Positions 8,444 through 16,512 are shown, counted from the stretch's first letter. The stretch is 35,514 bases of DNA from Bacillota bacterium (GCA_023436245.1 JAEZJZ010000111.1:1-35514); one strand, 5' to 3'. Notes: generated from the sequence alone by a model not told the origin. Numbers and translations: made by a program.

Positions 8444-8472
8444 ATTGTATGTAAATTCATCGTAAAATACAA
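8444..8472 (-). promoter_or_regulatory. Promoter and possible operator of the TA operon
   Basis: On the minus strand TTGTAT (8467-8472), a 17-base spacer and TACAAT (8444-8449) form a sigma-A-like promoter. The two hexamers are also in partly inverted symmetry (TTGTAT...ATACAA), which could serve as an operator for the Phd/YefM antitoxin. Confidence 0.5.
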
Positions 8473-8637
8473 CGTAAGATTTTCATCACTTTGTTTTAAG
8501 CTCATATCTGAACACGACTCAGAGAACCAAGCGACTTCTGTTCAAAGAAACTGAGTCCGTTCTCCTCAGAGTTGTGCCACAAAGCCAACGCCACACAGCA
8601 TCCGAGAGTTGTCATCAAAAGTGATACACCTTCCGGA

Positions 8638-10125
8638 TTAAGACTTCAGTTCGGGCACGCTCTCGGGTGGTCTTCTCATTTGAGATATCTGCTCGAACGC
8701 GTAAGCGATCTCTATCAGTGTTGGTTCACTCCACGGCCTTCCCATAATTTCCATACCAACAGGAACGCCGAGAATAGCCTCGTCAGACCGAGTGGAAAAT
8801 CCTGCCGGAACAACAATCGACGGAAATCCTGTCACTGAGCAAAGCGCACCGTTACGCTGCTGCTGGCTGCCGCCTCTCTTGCAGACCAACTGCTGCTGAT
8901 GTGGATAGATTATGGCATCCAGTTCGTAGTCCGCCATCAGCTTCATCACCTTGGTCTGAGTTTTGGCACGCAGCACCAACTTCTCGTTGTAGATAGGGGT
9001 ACCGAAGTCGAGCGATATCGCCCTCTCCAAATTGTGCTTGATTCCCGGGTGATAGCGGCCACTTGCCAAGACTTCGGCTAGCGAGTGCACTGGAGCGTAA
9101 GCGGCGAGAGCATTCAGGTAGCTGTTCAGATGATCCTTAAGTTCATCCAAGTGTACACTGACGCAGGAAGTGAGCCAATCGGAGTTGATATCCTCGGCGA
9201 TTGCCGTCACCGTCGCGCCGTTTGCCCTGAGGATTTCTACGCACTGGAGAAAGACCCTATTGACCTGATGATGAGCATCATCCTTACCCAGAAAACTCTC
9301 TAGTAGCCCTATCCTCTTGCCCTTGAGTCCATCTCTGTTCAAGAATGCCGTATATGTTTCTGGAATCCTTCCGTGGCACCAGGCTGTTTGGTCATCCAAC
9401 TGGTCATATCCGGCGATGACGTCAAGCAGGACGACAGCATCGCTAACTGTGCGGCAGATTGGACCGGCTGTATCCTGTGTCAAGGAATATGGCACTATCC
9501 CCGTCCGACTGACCAGTCCGACTGTCGGTCGAATGCCGACCAGGCTATTGGCTGACACTGGTGACCGGATCGAGTTGACTGTGTCAGTGCCAATGCCAAT
9601 CAAGCCAAAGTTGGCAGCTATTGCGGCCCCGGTACCGTCGGAAGAACCCCCAGGTGTTCTGGTTAGGTCATAGGGATTTAGGGTCTGCCCCAAGATTGAG
9701 CTGACTGTTTCACCCCAGATCGCAAATTCATGCAAATTAGCTTTAGCTAGGATCAGGCCGCCCGCCGCTCGCATCTGCTTGACGATAGATGCATCTTCCT
9801 CTGGGACAAACCCCGCCAGACTCCGGGAGCCGGCTGTGGTCGCCATGTCGAATGTATCCACATTGTCTTTCAGGATAATCGGAATACCATGCAGCGGACC
9901 GATCAATCCTCCACTCTTCAGCGCAGCATCCAAAGCATCCGCCTCTAGCATTGCATTTGGATTGGCCAGAATGATGGCATTCAGCCTCGGGCCTTGCTGA
10001 TCATAGGCGTCTATTCTCTGCAAATAGAACTCCACCAACTGGCGGCAGGTGACCTCCCCTGCCAGCATAGCCTTGTGTATCTCGGCCACAGTCGTCTCCA
10101 GAAATCTGAAGTCACTCAGAGTCAT
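8638..10125 (-). CDS. Amidase (amidase-signature family)
   Basis: A 495-residue enzyme of the amidase signature family, hydrolysing carboxamides or acting as an amidotransferase-like hydrolase. The Ser-cisSer-Lys triad is visible: Lys86 in ILKDN, Ser161 in GGSSDGTGAA and Ser185 in NSIRSP; the spacings (75 and 24) equal those of fatty-acid amide hydrolase. The usual GG before the nucleophile is VN here (DTVNSIRSP), a departure that may affect the oxyanion loop. It is not clearly GatA: no gatC or gatB is nearby. The ATG at 10125 is preferred over a TTG at 10149. It overlaps the end of the Dus gene by 14 bases, implying co-transcription and coupling. Confidence 0.88.
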   Translation of the reverse strand: MTLSDFRFLETTVAEIHKAMLAGEVTCRQLVEFYLQRIDAYDQQGPRLNAIILANPNAMLEADALDAALKSGGLIGPLHGIPIILKDNVDTFDMATTAGSRSLAGFVPEEDASIVKQMRAAGGLILAKANLHEFAIWGETVSSILGQTLNPYDLTRTPGGSSDGTGAAIAANFGLIGIGTDTVNSIRSPVSANSLVGIRPTVGLVSRTGIVPYSLTQDTAGPICRTVSDAVVLLDVIAGYDQLDDQTAWCHGRIPETYTAFLNRDGLKGKRIGLLESFLGKDDAHHQVNRVFLQCVEILRANGATVTAIAEDINSDWLTSCVSVHLDELKDHLNSYLNALAAYAPVHSLAEVLASGRYHPGIKHNLERAISLDFGTPIYNEKLVLRAKTQTKVMKLMADYELDAIIYPHQQQLVCKRGGSQQQRNGALCSVTGFPSIVVPAGFSTRSDEAILGVPVGMEIMGRPWSEPTLIEIAYAFEQISQMRRPPESVPELKS

Positions 10126-11086
10126 CCACCTCCTTGCGGCCTTCCCCAATACCTAAGATATCCCGTTCTCGGAACAGTCTTGAGACAGCCTCGTCGTAGT
10201 CGTAAAGCCTCTCGGACTTCTTAATCAGCTTTGCATACTTGGTGGCGTCGGAAAACAGCAGAATCAGATATTGCCACAACGCCTTCATTTTGAACAAGAC
10301 ATTCTTATCGCCAAAGAGTACTTCCTTATATCCTGCATAGATCCGGTCATGGAACTCTTTCATCAGTCCCTTGTCAACTCTGGGGCTATTTCTGATCTCG
10401 CCGGTCAACCCAGGATTGGTCAATAACCCCCGGCCAAGCATGATGGTGTCTACGCTCGGGAACTCAGCCACGAACGCTCGGTAATCCTGGGTTGTGGAGA
10501 TGTCGCCATTATAGACAATCAGGTTCTTGCTCAGAACCAAAGCGTCCCGGAAGACGTTCAGGTTGGGCTTGCCTCGATAGAAGTCACTTCGAACTCTGGG
10601 GTGGATAATCAGCTCCGCTATGGGGTAGCGGTTGAATATCTCAATCAAGTCGTAGAACTCCTCCGGTTGATCTTTCCCGATCCTGATCTTCAAGGATATC
10701 CGGGACGTCAACTGGGCAAAGACCTCATCCAAGAACGCGTCCAGCTCTTCCCTTCTAGCGAGAAAACCGGCGCCCCGGTGCTTTGCCACCACCGTTCCAG
10801 AAGGACAGCCTAAGTTCAGGTTGATCTCGTCATATCCCATCAACCCTAGCTTCTTGACAGTATGGATAAAATCTTTGGCGTTGTTGGTCAGCAGTTGTGG
10901 AACCAAAATCAGCCCTTCATTGTTTTCCGGCAGAACATCATTCAGTTCCCGGGTCTTAAAACGCTCGCTTTGGTTCGCAACGATGAAGGGCGAAAAATAC
11001 TTGTCCACGTTGTCGAACAGGGCATGATGAGCATTTCTGTAAATATACCCGGTCAAGCCTTCCATGGGTGCGAAGTAGAATTGCAT
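10112..11086 (-). CDS. tRNA-dihydrouridine synthase family protein
   Basis: A 324-residue FMN-dependent TIM-barrel enzyme that reduces uridine in the tRNA D-loop. Recognisable segments are FAPMEGLTGYIYR at the N-terminus, the catalytic-cysteine region NLNLGCPSGTVVAKHRGAGF, the KIRIG strand, IIHPRVRSDFYRG in place of the common HGRT motif, and VYNGDISTTQDY with MLGRGLLTNP for FMN phosphate binding. This variant resembles the Dus group of clostridia annotated as Dus-family protein. AAGGAG lies upstream of the ATG. The amidase gene overlaps its 3' end, an unexpected partner for a tRNA modification enzyme. Confidence 0.9.
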   Translation of the reverse strand: MQFYFAPMEGLTGYIYRNAHHALFDNVDKYFSPFIVANQSERFKTRELNDVLPENNEGLILVPQLLTNNAKDFIHTVKKLGLMGYDEINLNLGCPSGTVVAKHRGAGFLARREELDAFLDEVFAQLTSRISLKIRIGKDQPEEFYDLIEIFNRYPIAELIIHPRVRSDFYRGKPNLNVFRDALVLSKNLIVYNGDISTTQDYRAFVAEFPSVDTIMLGRGLLTNPGLTGEIRNSPRVDKGLMKEFHDRIYAGYKEVLFGDKNVLFKMKALWQYLILLFSDATKYAKLIKKSERLYDYDEAVSRLFRERDILGIGEGRKEVDDSE

Positions 11087-11095
11087 CCGTCGTTA

Positions 11096-11143
11096 GCTCC
11101 TTCCAGCAACACGCAGTGTTGCGGACTCACGCAGTGTTGCGGA
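11096..11143. repeat. Short tandem palindromic repeat upstream of Dus
   Basis: CACGCAGTGTTGCGGA occurs twice (11110-11125 and 11128-11143), and the first copy is part of a hairpin GCAACAC-GCA-GTGTTGC (11106-11122). The preceding CCTTCCAGCAA recurs near 11186. The arrangement resembles the repeat at 28417-28462 (CCAGCAATGC plus tandem palindromes). It lies in the 5' leader of the Dus transcript. The rest of the 274-base gap to 11360 shows no gene. Confidence 0.55.
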
Positions 11144-11360
11144 TTCGGCAAAGGCGATTTTCCGCTTGTCGAGAATCGGATTGCACCTTCCAGCAATCGG
11201 AGCTGGGACGATCACTGGATCAGTACGAGAGTATCTGACATCGCCGCCTGAAGAAAGGGCGCTGAGAAGCGGATTATGCTAAGTGGCATCTACTTTGCTC
11301 ACCCCCGTGGCAAGGGATCCCAGTTTATGCACCGATAGACTTCTCCGGTCTACCAAGCGA

Positions 11361-12548
11361 CTAGTTCTTCCCGCAGCAGTGCTTGTACTTTCTCCCGCTG
11401 CCACATGAACAGGGCTCATTTCTGCCCACTTTGCGGCTCAGCAACTCAGGCTCCGGTGGTGCATCATTCCGCAAGCGTCGCACCATCAGTGGGGAATGTC
11501 CCTTCAACTTCCATTGCGGCGAGTTGTTGTAAATGGTGACCAGAAGATCCAAGCAGGGCTGCAGGTCTTGCTCGGAAAAGTGCAGTTCCTCACTCAGTGC
11601 TTGTAATACCCCGCCAAGGTTGTCCTCGTTGAGCAGGCAAAAGTAGGCGAAATCAGTCATGCCTTCGGCTTCGGAACGGCTCGCCCCTTTGGCGTGCAGG
11701 AACTTGATTAGCTCACGGTGATACTGGTTCCGCAATGCTCCGCGGTCAGTGGCCGCCGCCTGCAATCGCTCAGGCGCAATATCCAGATATGGCAGCCACG
11801 GCCGCTGCTCTTGTTCTCTATGGATTGCCTGCCAGTTGCTTACGTCCTTGTGAACCATTAAGTCATGTTGATCCGCCACCCAGATCATTTTCCCACGGGC
11901 CGCGACCAAACCATCAAGCAGGGTGAAGTAATCAACTCGGGTCAAGCATGGAAGGAAAACCCTTAGTCGCTGATAGACTGCAAGTTCATTGATTACACCG
12001 TAATATCGCAGCATCCCCTCGATTAACCGCACAGCTTCTTCATTTCGGGCGACCTGCTGCAGAACAGCCGGCGTCAAGCTGTCACGGCAGGGCTGCACCA
12101 GTTCCCGGGGCATGATCAACAACATACCACGCTTTTCATGATAACCAGGGTAAGCCAAGCCTAGCTGGCGCAGAAAGTACACCAGGTGCAAGCCGAACTG
12201 AAAGTCGTATTTCAGAACTCCGCCATGCTGCAGCAGATCCTCGATCAGACATAACGAATTCTTATCCAACAGGTCCAAGCGTTTCGGCGCTTCGGCAATA
12301 ATCCATGGGTGCAACGCTGCCACTAGGTCGTCCTTCTTCAGCCGGCTGGCCCCGGGAAGCTCCAGCCACCGCCTAATTGACGACAGCTCGTCCCTGGTCA
12401 ACATGCTAAGCAGATAACTCAAAGATCGGTTGACCTTGAGCGGACGTACCAATGATTCCAGCGTCGAATAGTCCCAGAGAGTAAGCGGGTCATGATGCTT
12501 CTTGACATTCCACCCCTCAAGCTCACTAAGCTCCACTTGCTTCGGCAT
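11361..12548 (-). CDS. SEC-C motif protein of unknown function
   Basis: A 395-residue soluble protein ending in a SEC-C zinc-binding motif (PCSCGSGRKYKHCC; Cys380, Cys382, Cys391, Cys392), as in the SecA C-terminus and YecA-like proteins. The N-terminal segment LTRDELSSIRRWLELPGASRLKKDDLVAAL resembles a SAP/Rho-N-like helical nucleic-acid-binding element. The middle is helix-rich with no known catalytic motif. The zinc motif suggests contact with the ribosome, SecB-like partners or nucleic acid; the function is unassigned. GGGAGGTGG lies six bases before the ATG. A sigma-H-like promoter is at 12676-12704, giving a leader of about 120 bases. Confidence 0.8.
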   Translation of the reverse strand: MPKQVELSELEGWNVKKHHDPLTLWDYSTLESLVRPLKVNRSLSYLLSMLTRDELSSIRRWLELPGASRLKKDDLVAALHPWIIAEAPKRLDLLDKNSLCLIEDLLQHGGVLKYDFQFGLHLVYFLRQLGLAYPGYHEKRGMLLIMPRELVQPCRDSLTPAVLQQVARNEEAVRLIEGMLRYYGVINELAVYQRLRVFLPCLTRVDYFTLLDGLVAARGKMIWVADQHDLMVHKDVSNWQAIHREQEQRPWLPYLDIAPERLQAAATDRGALRNQYHRELIKFLHAKGASRSEAEGMTDFAYFCLLNEDNLGGVLQALSEELHFSEQDLQPCLDLLVTIYNNSPQWKLKGHSPLMVRRLRNDAPPEPELLSRKVGRNEPCSCGSGRKYKHCCGKN

Positions 12549-12675
12549 TTACAGCCACCTCCCATCCCCTTGCTGCCATTCTGCCCGAGATAGTCTGAGG
12601 AAGCAAGTATCAGGCACTAGCCCTGCCCCAACGACCTTGCCACTTAGTCTGCCACGTTCACGTACTTGCTTGACA

Positions 12676-12704
12676 CCATTCGCCAGATAGCCATACTCTC
12701 CTGC
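12676..12704 (-). promoter_or_regulatory. Sigma-H-like promoter for SEC-C gene
   Basis: Minus strand: GCAGGAGAG (12696-12704), an 11-nt spacer, GGCGAATGG (12676-12684). The core positions AGGA and GAAT and the spacing agree with the Spo0H consensus. Confidence 0.5.
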
Positions 12705-12756
12705 CATGTCTCGTCTGTGTGAGTAGAACACGGTGATATGGAAACGCTTGAGGAGG

Positions 12757-13926
12757 TTAAGAGGCGCAGACGCCAAAGGGCGACTGCGCCTGAACTTCGG
12801 GTAAGCACCAGAAAAGGGCCTCGAAGCCACTATCGGCGGCTTCATGTATGTGCACAATGCCCTGCTGATAAGCCATCTCCTGTCCACAATCGACATAGTT
12901 CGGACTGCGTGCGTCGTCATGGAGATAAAGCCTGCCGCTATCCACTGATACCCGCACCGTGTCGCCCGGCACCTGAAAGCGAAGGGGCAGTGCGGGGAAA
13001 ACTGAGCTTCTGGCCAGAATAAACTCCCACTCGACGGTTGCGTCCGCTTCCGCTCTGAACTTGTGATAGAGCGCCATGGTCGCGGCAGAATAGTCCCCCT
13101 GGTAATCCTCCAACACCCCAAGGGTCCGAGTGGAGCCGACTCTCTGCCAGGTATCGGCTGCATAGTCATACACCAACACCAGCAGCGGCTGTCCTGTGCT
13201 GCCCCGCTCTGTCCGCCAACCATCCTCCATGCTCATGCCACCCGCCTGGAACACCTTGTCCGCGTCCTGCGGCAACAAGCGGTATTCCAGCAACCACATT
13301 TGAATGTCCATGGTCTCGGTCGCGGTTCCGGTGTTCAACCTGGTCAAGGCAGTGATCTTGGCATCGGCTATGGTCTGGTCTTCCAGGCTGTTGTAGTAGG
13401 CTATGTCACTCTGCACATAGTCCACGGCGTATTCTCTGACTGCCTGCGGAATGCTGCCGGCTGCCACAAAGCGCACCTCCTGCGTGCCTCGGGCGTAGAT
13501 TCCATGAATCGCGACGCTGGCATCTTCACTGCTCCGATAGACCCCCACGTATGGCTCCTCAATATAACAGTCATTCCCCTCCGCATACAGGCAGATCGTC
13601 CGCATCTCCGTGTCTAAGCTGATTCTAGCCACGAGGTAATCGCTCTGGGTTGGGTAGTCATGCACAGAAGGCAACCGCGTCTTCTTAGCCCCGGACAGCA
13701 CGGATAACACGGTGGCAATATCATCGCGGTTCGTCACTGCAACCGCGCCACTGCTCTCGCGCTCGGTGAACTGCTCCATGCTGACGGAGAGCACAGAGGC
13801 CGCCTCGGGAAGCTCCAGCGAAAGCGCAGGCTTCGTCAATAGCCATGCGATTGCGAGTATGACGGCGGCCAATGCAATAACCAAGACCCAAAACGCAGGT
13901 TTGCGGTGACTTAGCACATTCTTCAC
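12757..13926 (-). CDS. Membrane-anchored protein with DUF5301-like domain
   Basis: A 389-residue protein with one N-terminal membrane helix (AFWVLVIALAAVILAIAWLL) after a short basic stretch, so the bulk should be outside the membrane. Residues of about 50-130 (VTNRDDIATVLSVLSGAKKT ... CYIEEPYVGVYRS) match the pattern of DUF5301 domains of Bacillota exoproteins. The central part is repeat-free and acidic. The last 100 residues (EWEFILARSSVFPALPLRFQ ...) form a beta-rich segment I do not recognise. AAGGGAGCG precedes the ATG. A 5' leader hairpin (GCTCGCCG/CGGCGAGC, 13944-13964) sits in the gap behind the esterase gene. The function is unknown. Confidence 0.75.
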   Translation of the reverse strand: MKNVLSHRKPAFWVLVIALAAVILAIAWLLTKPALSLELPEAASVLSVSMEQFTERESSGAVAVTNRDDIATVLSVLSGAKKTRLPSVHDYPTQSDYLVARISLDTEMRTICLYAEGNDCYIEEPYVGVYRSSEDASVAIHGIYARGTQEVRFVAAGSIPQAVREYAVDYVQSDIAYYNSLEDQTIADAKITALTRLNTGTATETMDIQMWLLEYRLLPQDADKVFQAGGMSMEDGWRTERGSTGQPLLVLVYDYAADTWQRVGSTRTLGVLEDYQGDYSAATMALYHKFRAEADATVEWEFILARSSVFPALPLRFQVPGDTVRVSVDSGRLYLHDDARSPNYVDCGQEMAYQQGIVHIHEAADSGFEALFWCLPEVQAQSPFGVCAS

Positions 13927-14045
13927 GCTCCCTTATCTGCCACGCTCGCCGCGAGTCGGCGAGCCGACCTGAGTACCAACCCGGGTACTTTTGCTTTCCA
14001 TAATTCACAATCGTCTGCTAATCGTCTTATCAGAGCTGATCTCCC

Positions 14046-15028
14046 TCAGGAATGAGCTTCTTGCCGCGGCTGCTCTGCGAAGCAATGCTTCACAGCATGC
14101 TGGAATGCAGTCATCAGGAAGAGAGTGGCCTGCTTGCTCACCTCCGCTTGCGGACAGACCTGGTCAAACCCATGGTAGCACCCGGGGTATAGCCTGAAGT
14201 CAACCGGAACTCCCGCACTTCTGAGATTAGCCACATACTGAACCGTCTCGTCGCGAAAAGGCTCCAGATCACCGACGAAGGTGACGGTCGGCGGGAGGTG
14301 ACTATAGTCTTCTTCTCGGGCAGCGGCGGCATAGCATGGGAGGTTGGGAGCACCGAAAAGGTCACCTAGGTACAGCCTCCAACCAGCGGAGTTCGACCGC
14401 GAGTTCCAAACAGGGGCATCGTTGTCTCTCGCCGATTCAGTAATCATCCTGTCATCCAGCATTGGGTAGAGAGGCATTTGGAGAGCAACCTTCGCCTCTC
14501 CCTGATCTCTGGCATAGAGAGTCAAGGCAGCGGTCAGCCTCCGCCGGCACTGTCGCCACCCACCATCAACTGATTCTCACTGATCCCCAGTTCTACGGCG
14601 TGGCTTTTCATCCAGAGCAGCGCTTGATAGCTATCGTCCAGCGCTGCAGGATATGGCGCTTCGCAGGATAGCCGGTAGTCCGGAGCCACGACCACACAAT
14701 CGCTTGCCGCCATCAGTGCTCTGGCGTAGCGCCTGGACTGCTCCGGGGTGCCCAGTGCATAGCCTCCTCCATGCAGCCAGAGTACTCCCGGAACCTGTCC
14801 GATTGCACTGAGTGGCCGAAAGACGCAGATACGCATCTGGGAGCCGTCTCTACGGGTGATCCACTCCTCGGTATTCTGCATCTGGCGATCTCTCACTCTT
14901 GGCTTACCCGCACGCTGCAGCCTGTGCAGCAGTCGCATGCCCGATTCGGTGAATGTGAAGTTCAGCAACTTCATCATTCTGCCGACAGCCCTCAGATCCT
15001 GATCAATCATGCTAATCTTTACCCTCAT
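14046..15028 (-). pseudogene. HSL-type alpha/beta hydrolase, single-base frameshift
   Basis: Two minus-strand reading frames (start 15028 to the TGA at 14534-14536, then on to 14046) together encode one esterase of the hormone-sensitive-lipase family. The first half has the oxyanion motif LHGGGYALG and the nucleophile elbow GDSAGGG. The second half has the acid in VGDLEPFRDE and the histidine in YPGCYHGFD. At the break GGAGGC runs straight into TGA; restoring one C would give GGC-CTG-ACC and join the halves as GGGLTAALTLYARDQ, the normal family continuation. All catalytic residues survive, so either the loss is recent or it is a sequencing error. The ATG at 15028 has GGAGG eight bases upstream. 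The last residues (FQHAVKHCFAEQP) come from a palindromic stretch and may be repeat-derived. Confidence 0.8.
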
Positions 15029-15118
15029 GCTCTCTTCCTCCACTGATATGCTCCCGCTCAACCTGTACAGACTGGCCTCCCTTAGGAGCTAATGCCAATC
15101 ACTCTGAGCCAAGTAAAA

Positions 15119-15147
15119 AGATTCAACAGACCGGGACTATCTCCTGG
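15119..15147 (-). promoter_or_regulatory. Sigma-H-like promoter for the esterase
   Basis: Minus strand: CCAGGAGAT (15139-15147), an 11-nt spacer, GTTGAATCT (15119-15127). The AGGA and GAAT cores are at the consensus distance. It is about 90 bases from the ATG at 15028. Confidence 0.42.
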
Positions 15148-15173
15148 CCTCAAACTCCGATCAAAGAGCTCTT

Positions 15174-15203
15174 GCAGGAGGCGAGCCCTACGCTGACGAA
15201 AAC
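15174..15203 (+). promoter_or_regulatory. Sigma-H-like promoter for MGMT-family gene
   Basis: Plus strand: GCAGGAGGC (15174-15182), a 12-nt spacer, GACGAAAAC (15195-15203). The GAAT core is GAAA here. It is divergent from the esterase promoter 27 bases away. Confidence 0.4.
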
Positions 15204-15281
15204 CAGGCAGAGAATGAGGCGCTCGCCGCAGGCAGCGCAAGCGTTGATCCATCTACGACCCAAGGAAGAGGTGTGACCTGG

Positions 15282-15590
15282 ATGACGTTCTTCGAAGAAA
15301 TCTACCAACTGGTGGCGGGGATTCCCCGCGGCAAGGTGACCACCTACGGCCAGATTGCGATGATGCTTGGCCGACCGCGCGCGGCGCGCCTGGTCGGTTG
15401 GGCGATGCATCAAGCGCCGCACGGTCTCCCCTGCCACCGGGTGGTCAAGCGCGACGGCCAATTGGCACCGGCGGTGATCTTCCCAGACCAGCGCTCCCGC
15501 CTTGAGGCGGAAGGCATAACCTTCACGCCCGAGGGTCTGGTACAAATGAACCGTCACCAGTGGCAACTGGAAGCAGATTACGATGAGTAG
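15282..15590 (+). CDS. Short MGMT-family (alkyltransferase-like) protein
   Basis: A protein of about 102 residues matching only the C-terminal DNA-binding domain of O6-alkylguanine-DNA alkyltransferases: FFEEIYQLVAGIPRGKVTTYGQIA, then the recognition helix with ARLVGWAMH, then the active-site segment PCHRVV, and a final QRSRLEAEGITF. The reactive Cys (about residue 51) is kept, unlike alkyltransferase-like proteins that carry Trp there, so either direct repair or lesion flagging is possible. The N-terminal domain of Ogt/Ada is absent. ATG 15282 with GAGGTG eight bases upstream is preferred; a GTG at 15273 is an alternative. It ends at a bidirectional hairpin. Confidence 0.87.
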   Translation: MTFFEEIYQLVAGIPRGKVTTYGQIAMMLGRPRAARLVGWAMHQAPHGLPCHRVVKRDGQLAPAVIFPDQRSRLEAEGITFTPEGLVQMNRHQWQLEADYDE

Positions 15591-15601
15591 GCAATGTGAA
15601 T

Positions 15602-15625
15602 GGGGCAGGCCGGTCGGTCTGCCCC
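15602..15625. terminator. Bidirectional terminator, MGMT/PAS genes
   Basis: GGGGCAGGCC pairs with GGTCTGCCCC (one G-U pair) around GGTC, between the convergent stops at 15590 and 15649. Confidence 0.7.
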
Positions 15626-15648
15626 TCGTCAGCAATGGTCGCCCAACC

Positions 15649-15990
15649 CTACTTCTTGGGTAGAAAGATATGAACTTTGGCAGCATGCTCCTCATCCAGC
15701 GGGATGGTCATATAGAAGAAGTTGCTGTCGCCGTAGTCCAAGCAGTCCATGCTACTTTGGCCTGTCTCTATTGTCCGGTGCAAAGGGCAGCCCTCGTGCA
15801 CCTTATCCGAACCAACTGCCCGGAAACAGGTGGAATCTTTGATTTCCTGTCCTCCGTTCATCTCATCCGCGAATCGTTGATTGTGCCAGACAACCTGATA
15901 CTTGCGATTGAGAATCATCACCGAGAGATAGGGAGAGTTCACCAACTCCTGACCCAGTTTCTCCAGCATTACGGCCACGTTACTTGCCAT
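15649..15990 (-). CDS. Small PAS-domain protein
   Basis: A 113-residue stand-alone PAS domain. The segment SPYLSVMILNRKYQVVWHNQRFADEMNG is the usual PAS core opening, and CFRAVGSDKVHEGCPLHRTIETG matches the cysteine-bearing loop seen in PAS domains of bacterial sensors and sigma-54 activators (CPL motif). No kinase, HTH or cyclase domain is attached, so it probably senses a ligand or redox state and acts through a partner. The ATG at 15990 is chosen because GAGGCGA precedes it and a sigma-H-like promoter lies at 16024-16053, inside any longer reading. It is convergent with the MGMT-family gene. Confidence 0.78.
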   Translation of the reverse strand: MASNVAVMLEKLGQELVNSPYLSVMILNRKYQVVWHNQRFADEMNGGQEIKDSTCFRAVGSDKVHEGCPLHRTIETGQSSMDCLDYGDSNFFYMTIPLDEEHAAKVHIFLPKK

Positions 15991-16023
15991 CTTCTCGCCT
16001 CTTTCACCATTCACTCCATGAAC

Positions 16024-16053
16024 AACTTCGCTTGCACAGCTCAACTTTCCTGC
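16024..16053 (-). promoter_or_regulatory. Sigma-H-like promoter for PAS gene
   Basis: Minus strand: GCAGGAAAG (16045-16053), a 12-nt spacer, AGCGAAGTT (16024-16032). The -10-like core is GAAG, not GAAT. It is 34 bases from the ATG at 15990. Confidence 0.4.
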
Positions 16054-16274
16054 CGGACAGCAACGGCTCCCAGAGCAGGGGCAAGGCATCGCCAACGAGA
16101 GAAGCTGCGGACGATCAAACCTGCTTCACGAACCATCCGCCCGGGATGCGCTCTCCCGTGCTCTGAACCAGGTGCACGCCAGGGCAAGAAGCCGTCACTC
16201 GCTATCATCACTATACAGGCTAGGCGCCGGCTGACCTAGGCAAGAAACCGTTCATACCGAGACTGGGCGCGCAT

Positions 16275-16409
16275 CTATGCGTCCTGAGTCTGCTCTCGCT
16301 CCATGTGCTGCAACTGCTTCCGCAGCAGCGAGCGAATGTCGCCGAGACGCATCGAAATACTGACCAGCTCAAACATGATGATCAGTCCCCAAGCTATTAT
16401 GACGATCAT
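16275..16409 (-). CDS. 44-residue single-helix membrane peptide
   Basis: Minus-strand ATG at 16409 opens a 44-codon frame ending with TAG at 16275. The product begins with a hydrophobic helix (MIVIIAWGLIIMFELVSISM), followed by an amphipathic charged part (RLGDIRSLLRKQLQHMEREQ) that could form a short coiled coil. AAGGGGG lies seven bases before the ATG, an excellent ribosome site. The layout (membrane anchor plus helical cytoplasmic tail) is typical of small regulatory or assembly peptides. It lies between the PAS gene and the divergent M32 gene. There is no family assignment; it could be a chance frame, but the ribosome site and amino-acid pattern argue for a real gene. Confidence 0.6.
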   Translation of the reverse strand: MIVIIAWGLIIMFELVSISMRLGDIRSLLRKQLQHMEREQTQDA

Positions 16410-16512
16410 TGCCTGACCCCCTTCGGGTTGCTAGGGCTGAACCCACTCTCACATTAGCTAGACGAACTGGTATGAGAATGTCTTGCACGGCAAGTCTAGA
16501 ATCGCGCAGGCT

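Noticed and set aside
11110..11143. Possible CRISPR-like direct repeats
   Set aside because: Only two 16-base units with a two-base gap; no spacers and no cas genes.
12549..13223. Minus-strand frame covering the gap before the SEC-C gene
   Set aside because: It overlaps the DUF5301-like gene out of frame, and its 3' part covers the sigma-H-like promoter and the leader of the SEC-C gene.
15991..16095. SEC-C-like CPCSGSRCC string upstream of the PAS start
   Set aside because: The spacing does not fit a SEC-C motif and the stretch contains the promoter of the PAS gene; likely chance translation of leader DNA.
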